DNA from: Ganoderma boninense | Taxonomy: Eukaryota; Basidiomycota; Agaricomycetes; Polyporales; Polyporaceae | Direction: 5' to 3' | Assembly (NCBI GenBank): GCA_002900995.3 | Contig: CM035304.1 | Span: 4,025,322 to 4,089,321, forward strand | DNA length: 64,000 bases | In this document: positions 58,320 to 64,000 of the stretch, one piece after another | Numbering within the stretch: position 1 is the first letter of the stretch | How the letters are laid out: every line of letters starts with the position of its first letter | Notes under the pieces: generated by a model | What the model was told of the DNA's origin: nothing | Database searches by the model: none | Seen by the model: the letters and a program-made list of their open reading frames with translations, nothing else | Program-made: the position numbers and the translations under genes

Positions 58320-59498
58320 GCCCAGGATTTCGGACCTGACTGCGTATTTGACCTCCCAACTTGCTCGTGCGGACATTGCATTGGATACCCTGCTTTCTTA
58401 GACCGGAGCTCTTGCTGCATTGGACTTCAAAGTTGCGCCAAGTGTACTAGTTGTAACAAGCACGATAGAATCCCCGAGTCAGATCGTCCGCGGTCGAAAT
58501 AACTTTCAGTGTGTTCTTTGATTGTGGCGGCCGGCCAGCAGCATGCCCTGAGCCCGACCGGGCCGACATCACATGTTGTTTACAGCGGCAGGTCAGAACT
58601 ACGAATAACTTCAGCGAACGCGAATAGATGACATTCAGCACTATCCATAACCTAGTGCGAACGTGCCGGTACGGTACGTGAATGCACTTAGACAGTAGTT
58701 GGAGCGTACTTTCCACCCCCTCGAGAACCACTGACGACCCTGTCATCCTGACGGAATTGCTTGGCGACCAAAGTTAGGTCCGGGCCGAAGCCGGTCCCGA
58801 TTCAACAGAAGCCACTGAAGTTTAACATTCGTGCCAAAATCGAGGTTCGGTTTGTTGATCCCATCATCTGCTGTCGTATGCCACATGCGTAACTTTTTCC
58901 TGCAGATTGTTGTAACTTCGTAGGCCGTTATGCGGTTCTACTTACCAGGGCCAGGAACGTCATTCAATCGCTTCTCGCATGCTGTGCATTTTTCTTCTTT
59001 TCAACATCTTCCGGAAGCTCAGTATTCAATGTTCAATGTCCGGACCCCCTCAGAGCCTCAGATCTCAGAACTTGCAGTGTGATAGCCAACATGTACTTAG
59101 TCACCTGGTGAGTAACAATTCATATTGTGCTGCGAGCTGGTCGACGCGGTGATACCCTTCCTAAAAGACGTGTATGCTCTAGAAGTCCTTCGCATATTCT
59201 GGCCCTATGGATGTCCGCCCTGGGACCCGAGCAGAGGTCTCGGATCAAAGGCATCGCAGAGTGTGAAGTTTGCGCTGAGTGCAATCAAAGTCAACTCAAA
59301 AAGTTTTCGGTCATCAACTTTACTGTGGGTACTGCGGAGATTCTCAATGCTAACCCGCCGCCCGCAAGGACACAACACTGCCACGTCCAGCTGGCCTGCT
59401 CTCCCGCCGCCGTCCTATGCAATCAAAGCTCGTGGCTTTTATCCCTTATAGCCAGTCCGGTTCGCCCGTGGACTCAGCCATCAAGTACGTTCACCCCC
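58320..59498. other. Intergenic stretch, copy 3
   Basis: Follows the copy 2 intergenic sequence (54647-55788 inverted) with frequent one-base indels. No gene. Confidence 0.5.
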
Positions 59499-61840
59499 AT
59501 GGCTATCTCGCTCGTGCTCAAGGGCTTGCGGTTGCCTCCGTAGCTCTGCCGGCCCCCATCTTATGGAACTTGGCCCATACCATCCTTGTCCCATTCCGAT
59601 CCTCTCTCCTCAACTGCCTGGTCCATCGATCCTGAATGGCTTTTCCGGAAGTCTCAAGGACATTTTTTAACTCCGGATGGAGATATCAATCGACGGAAAT
59701 GGATAAAGGAATATGGCTCGAATGTCATGCATCGAGGGTTTTTGAACGTTATGTTCCCCATCCAGAACGGGTCCATGTAGTGGTGAACACTGATGCACCG
59801 CCCCACATTTAGATGCCTCGGCTGCTCGGTCGGCGGACACATCGCGCTTTGAGCCACATCTTAACCCACTCAGCTGACTATCAAAAGCCCAGAAGAGGAA
59901 AGGAGAGAATCTGGCTGATATTTTGGGAACGAGGTTGGTCGGTATTTCCGTCAGGTGTACGCTCTATTAGAAGTACCTCAAGGAAATCCATCCACAAGAG
60001 GTGATCAACCATCGGCAGCAAAGTGAGTGACAACATATCGCCAGCTTCCCAAATTGACCACTTTGACTACAATTATCGCAGAGAGGGTATTGGTAAGAAG
60101 CTCACCACTCGTGTATGGTTTGAAAAGAAGGTATTCCAGCATCATTGCATTTATCATAGAAACCCGGCATTCGGACCATCTCAAATACGGGAGTTGACGG
60201 ACATCTTTGTGAGATCGAACGAGGTACCTCCACCACACGTTCTTTCAGGCACAATGGTCCTCCGATGACAAGCTTACAGCGTCCGAAGAACTTGTGGATG
60301 GTCGACGACCAACTACTCAAGGCCAAAAGCGCGCGTCGATATACTCAAAGACTTGAGGCAAAGTAAGTGACCCTTGATGTTCATCGACTTGCCGGTATGG
60401 CTGCCTGGACCTGTTTCGTCGTCTCTTGCTAAGTGTTTGTCTAGGGTTCCAATTACAGTTTTGACTCGCTAGCCCCTAACGACAAGCCGAACCGAGTTGG
60501 GCAGCTCTTCGTAGACGCCTTTAACGGTCCCGGATAAGAACCTATCCTGCTCAATACTTCGGACTTTTCACCGATCTTTCCGCTTCATTGTAATGTTTGG
60601 AAAAACATCAAAACGGTCCCCCTTGAGCGCATCAATGCATGTTGTATTTCAGCATGACAAGCAGCTCAAGAGGATTGCTGAGGCTAAAGCGGGCGATGCA
60701 CCGGATCGGCATCGCAACTCATTTTGGAAAAGAAGGCAGAGATTGCCCCGCGGACGCGAGGAGAAAGAACGACAGGAGAAGTCGTTCGGAAGGAGGCGGA
60801 ACGGCAGGGGATTTTGCGGAGGCAGGGAATCTGCTACGCTGCCATCAAAGCGAATATGGCGGAGGCATTCCGGAGAGCCAGCGACTATCTGAACGAAGGA
60901 GTTTTGGCCCGTGCGTACCTTCGCGCTCGTCTTATAGGCTTGTTAACCTAATGTTGAGCTATAGAGGTGACCCCTTCATGGTTGCGGGCCATGAAGAACT
61001 ACAAGCACGCGACAACCTGGTGCCTCTTCGCCCCTGACTCAGAACCCGCGGGTCAGTTCAGAGCTTCGCGGACGAACTCTTAGTGTCGAGACTGTACCCC
61101 TACAATGGACGAGACTCAACGGCTCCCGTACTTTGGACATGGTCGTCCGCGAATCTCTGCGTCTCCATGCTCCGTCCCGGCATCGATCCGCCATCCCCAT
61201 CAAGGACGATGCATTCCAGTAGTGCACCCTCACTGACCCGTAAACGGGGACGTCCAGGATAACATCAAGGTAGGGTTGACTGGTAGCCCCTTACTCCTTA
61301 TGCCAATCTGTGTGTCTAACTTGTTCCACACTCGACAAGGTCGACAAGGGAAGTCCCATCATTATACCCCTCCAAGCCCTGAACAGACTCGAGTCCGTAT
61401 GGGAGCTCGACTGTTCCTACGAATTCAAAGTCGCCTCTTCGCCTATCACCTTCTGGCAACTTACGTCCTTACGACATGTATCACGTAGACCAAGAACGAG
61501 GGACAGCCTCCCAGAAGACAACGGCGAACATCCCAAAGGAGTGTGGGGACATTATCCTCACACTTCCTCGGCGGGCCGCGCGCGTGCATCGGTACAGATT
61601 CAGCCTCGTCGAAGTACGTACCTCGCGTCTGCCCATGCCGAGTATACCTTTTTTCATCCTTTGTCGTCCCGGATGAAGGCGCTCTTGTGTCGCCCTTGTG
61701 CGTGCGTTCGAGTTCGATCTCGCCGTGCCGCCTCGGATATCATAAAGAGGACGATGGTAGTGTCGCGTCCGCTCTTGCGGAGTGCGCCGGAGCAGGGCTC
61801 GCAGATGCCTCTGTACATCAAGCCCGTATCAGCGGATTGA
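59499..61840 (+). pseudogene. Cytochrome P450, error-rich copy 3
   Basis: Starts MAISLVLKGLRLPP, then shifts frame. [17 protein letters not shown], the I-helix [17 protein letters not shown] and the GGPRACIG loop are all recognisable but lie in different frames, separated by one-base insertions or deletions (for example an extra A after the GHE codons near 61000). The last bases match the copy 2 end. The density of indels without matching substitutions is unlike a naturally decayed gene. Confidence 0.75.
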
Positions 61841-62132
61841 GGAACGTCTTGGATCGCGGGACAAAGGGGGTCCTTAGATTCTGATTGGGTGCTGAAATCT
61901 TTCCACTAACGAGACGCGGTCCCTTACCGGGGCGGGATAGCGTCGATAGTTAACTCCTTCACAGACATGTAAACACGTTACAAATATCCCACTCACCAAG
62001 TTCTATGCAGTCTCTTTGAGATCCATTCATAACACGTACGTCTGCGACCTTCGCCAGCTCCAGGGAAACATCAGAAAAGAATAAGACTCGGAACGACCTG
62101 GCTTCAGTCGCGAAAGTGTTCCGAATTCTATG

Positions 62133-64000
62133 TCATGACTTAGTCTTGAATCCAGCCCCGCCAACAGATCAAAGCTGTTTTTCCCGTCCGGCTGCAAGGT
62201 CGATGTACTCCAATGCCCCATAAATCGCCGGGAATCTGGCAGCGTCCGAGCCAGACCGTGTCGGCGTGATCCGGGCGATGCGCACCCTTGCGGGGCGGCG
62301 TCACCGTCGTCAACGTGCACCTTGCTGTCCCTGCATAGTTCATATTAAGCGTGGAGTGCAGAGAGCAGGGAGAGAAGGGAGGAGGAGGCGTACGAATGGA
62401 GCCAGCGTTCTGGATTATAGATCCATGAAGGGTTCAAACGAGCCGCGCGCTGACAGAAGCTTCCCACATACCGCTCAAGCGCGTCATGATCGCCGCAAGG
62501 GTGCGCTCCCATCGTTGGTGGGGGGAGGTTCCCACGGAGGAGCTGTGCGAGGACAGGATGGGAGATTGTTGAGCGACGTTCAACCGCACCCTATGTACTT
62601 GCATATATTATCAGCAATGCCGGATAGAGAAGGCGCAACGCACCGAATGACCACCTCAGCCGTTCCCCGCCCCAAGCTTGTATTGGCGAGAATCCTCCGA
62701 GCTTCTTCCTCTCTCCATCCTGCTGTGATCCCATATGATGTCGTTTGGCCACTTGATCCTTAACGCGCGGACCGCGTCATCCCCCAGTACCCCGTCCCGC
62801 TCTAGCATCCTCTGCAAACCGCGAGCGGCGAAAAGATACTGATGAAAACGATCTTATGTGCCGGGAGTGCTGAGAGCGGAAAGCGCAGGAAGGAGAGAGA
62901 ACATCAAGCACCCTGGCGGCGACGCCAACGTTCGCCCCGCGCCACGGCCGGTGAGTTGCTGTAGAGGCGATGGAGAGGAAGGGCGTTGGAGAGTATCTGA
63001 GCAGGTAATTGTTTCCTAGATGGCTGTGGCTGAGCACTGAAGAGCAGCGGGAAGCCGAAAAAGACCTCACTTACCGAGCATAGTCTGCGTACCGTGTACG
63101 AATTCTCCATAGAGTCAGCGCCCTCGCCATCCCCCATGTGCCTTCTGTGTGTCGTCTTTCGACTCCCACTGCTGTCGCGTGCAGTCTTCACTCCTCATAT
63201 ATATGTCCCGTGTCGATTTGGGGGTGAATCGTTCGAAGGCACCGAGTTGTTGTCGCTGTAAACAACTATACTGCTTGCGGGTTCCATGTCTAGGAATCGT
63301 CGCTCAGGGGTCTTGACTGGCCTCGCGCTGTTTCTGCAAACCACGCGCGCAGACGCCTCCGGCGGGTGAAAAAAGGAACGTATCGTGCCTGTCCTGAGCG
63401 TGATGGTGCGGACGGGGGAGAGGTCGGGCACCTCCGAGAGCGTGGATGATTGTGTCAACCACCCCAGCCCGCCTGGGGGGGCGGCGCACCGGTTAGAATA
63501 TGAGGCTTGGCCGAGGTATGGTTGGAGACTCCTTGGCTAGCCTGTTCGGAAGGTGCAACCCCAAGGTTTCGAGGGTCATTCGCAAGGTTTGGATAGCCGG
63601 ATCTGCTCGCGGGCAGGGTGGGCTGCCAACCGGTCCTCGATGCCGCGCGCTCGCAAAAAGCCACCGTGCCCTCGACCGACGGATGCCTTCATGGCAGCCA
63701 CATCGGAAGAATCGCTGCCGGTGTAGTGGGCCAAGGTTTCAAGAACGTCCGGAGAAGCACCCGGTTCGTGGGGATGTCCGGTGCAACCCGCGCGCAAGAC
63801 GCCCTCGAGCAGGCTCCCATCGGTGTCGACGATGTCGGATGACTTCTTCTGAAAATGAGCTGGCACCAGCGAAATCGAGCCGCTCTACCGCCTTCGTCCT
63901 CAGGGTAGCTTATCCCCCCAAGGGGGGAATAGTCTGGCGGTATGCCGAACTTCGAAAGTTGTGTGACAGCGCCAAAAACGCCTCCCGCTCCTCGTCATGC
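62133..64000 (-). pseudogene. Biotin-protein ligase, error-rich copy 3 (5' end beyond the window)
   Basis: Minus-strand copy of 49919-52053. Fragments such as YSDNNSVPSND, ITLPPRK-like and DLLAGL are seen in changing frames, with inserted single bases in runs of G, C or A. It carries the extra Asn codon specific to copy 2. The amidotransferase-like N-terminus lies past the right edge. Confidence 0.75.

Larger units (their letters stand above)
57154..64000 (+). repeat. Palindromic block, copy 3 (error-rich, direct orientation)
   Basis: Corresponds to about 18490-25560 of copy 1. At positions that separate copies 1 and 2 it follows copy 2 (for example the extra AAC codon of the ligase, LVLKGLRLPP-type P450 start, AAAACGGTCCCC before the I-helix exon). 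In addition it carries one-base insertions and deletions every few tens of bases, often in homopolymers, which break all frames. It runs off the right edge. Confidence 0.9.

Noticed and set aside
1..64000. CRISPR arrays, bacterial insertion sequences, tRNA or rRNA genes
   Set aside because: The window is eukaryotic nuclear DNA; I saw no regularly spaced repeats and no cloverleaf with proper A and B boxes.
57154..64000. Copy 3 as naturally mutated (for example repeat-induced) pseudogenes
   Set aside because: The changes are single-base indels rather than C-to-T transitions, and they affect spacers and genes equally.

Overview
The window comes from a nuclear genome of a filamentous basidiomycete, most likely an Agaricomycete. 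The evidence is many short (about 45-70 nt) GT-AG introns, GC-rich coding exons, a DUF6533 seven-helix protein and a CPL1-like secreted cysteine-rich protein, both typical of that group. No prokaryotic, organellar or viral genes are seen. The gene content is mostly housekeeping.

Layout, left contig (1-45774). A decayed cytochrome P450 relic (1-1157, minus). DUS3 tRNA-dihydrouridine synthase (2342-5132, plus). A UBA/UIM-bearing ubiquitin-specific protease relative (minus). LCB2 serine palmitoyltransferase subunit (minus). UDP-glucose 6-dehydrogenase (minus). A DUF6533 membrane protein (plus). An intact P450 (plus), convergent with biotin-protein ligase (minus), which is divergent from a Mug190-like C2/SMP lipid-transfer or tether protein (plus). 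A promethin-like lipid-droplet protein (plus). A CPL1-like secreted protein (plus). FAD synthase (minus). An EEHL/YheT-type alpha/beta hydrolase (plus). The 5' half of a delta-12-type fatty acid desaturase (plus), cut by a run of exactly 100 N (45775-45874).

Right contig (45875-64000). Everything here up to about 56580 is a second, inverted copy of 18.8-29.9 kb: Mug190-like (cut by the gap), biotin-protein ligase, P450 and the C-terminus of the DUF6533 protein, in the same order and spacing. The copies differ by substitutions and in-frame indels while the reading frames stay open, as two alleles of a heterozygous dikaryon would. After a 0.57 kb unrelated spacer, the same block turns round again (57154-64000). 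This third copy follows the second copy's variants but carries frequent single-base insertions and deletions that break every gene. The simplest reading is an assembly problem: a haplotig scaffolded in the wrong orientation behind an N gap, ending in an uncorrected fold-back long read. A real nested palindrome is the alternative.

Functionally, several genes touch lipid metabolism (LCB2, desaturase, promethin-like, Mug190-like, alpha/beta hydrolase, and biotin ligase through acetyl-CoA carboxylase), but they are interspersed with unrelated genes and on both strands. I do not regard them as a cluster. The features most worth checking are the triple palindromic block, the ubiquitin protease relative that lacks a recognisable catalytic-Cys box, repeated Cys-x-Gly-Glu/Asp-Pro-like motifs in a C-terminal insertion of FAD synthase, and single-base frame breaks in LCB2 and in one Mug190 allele.
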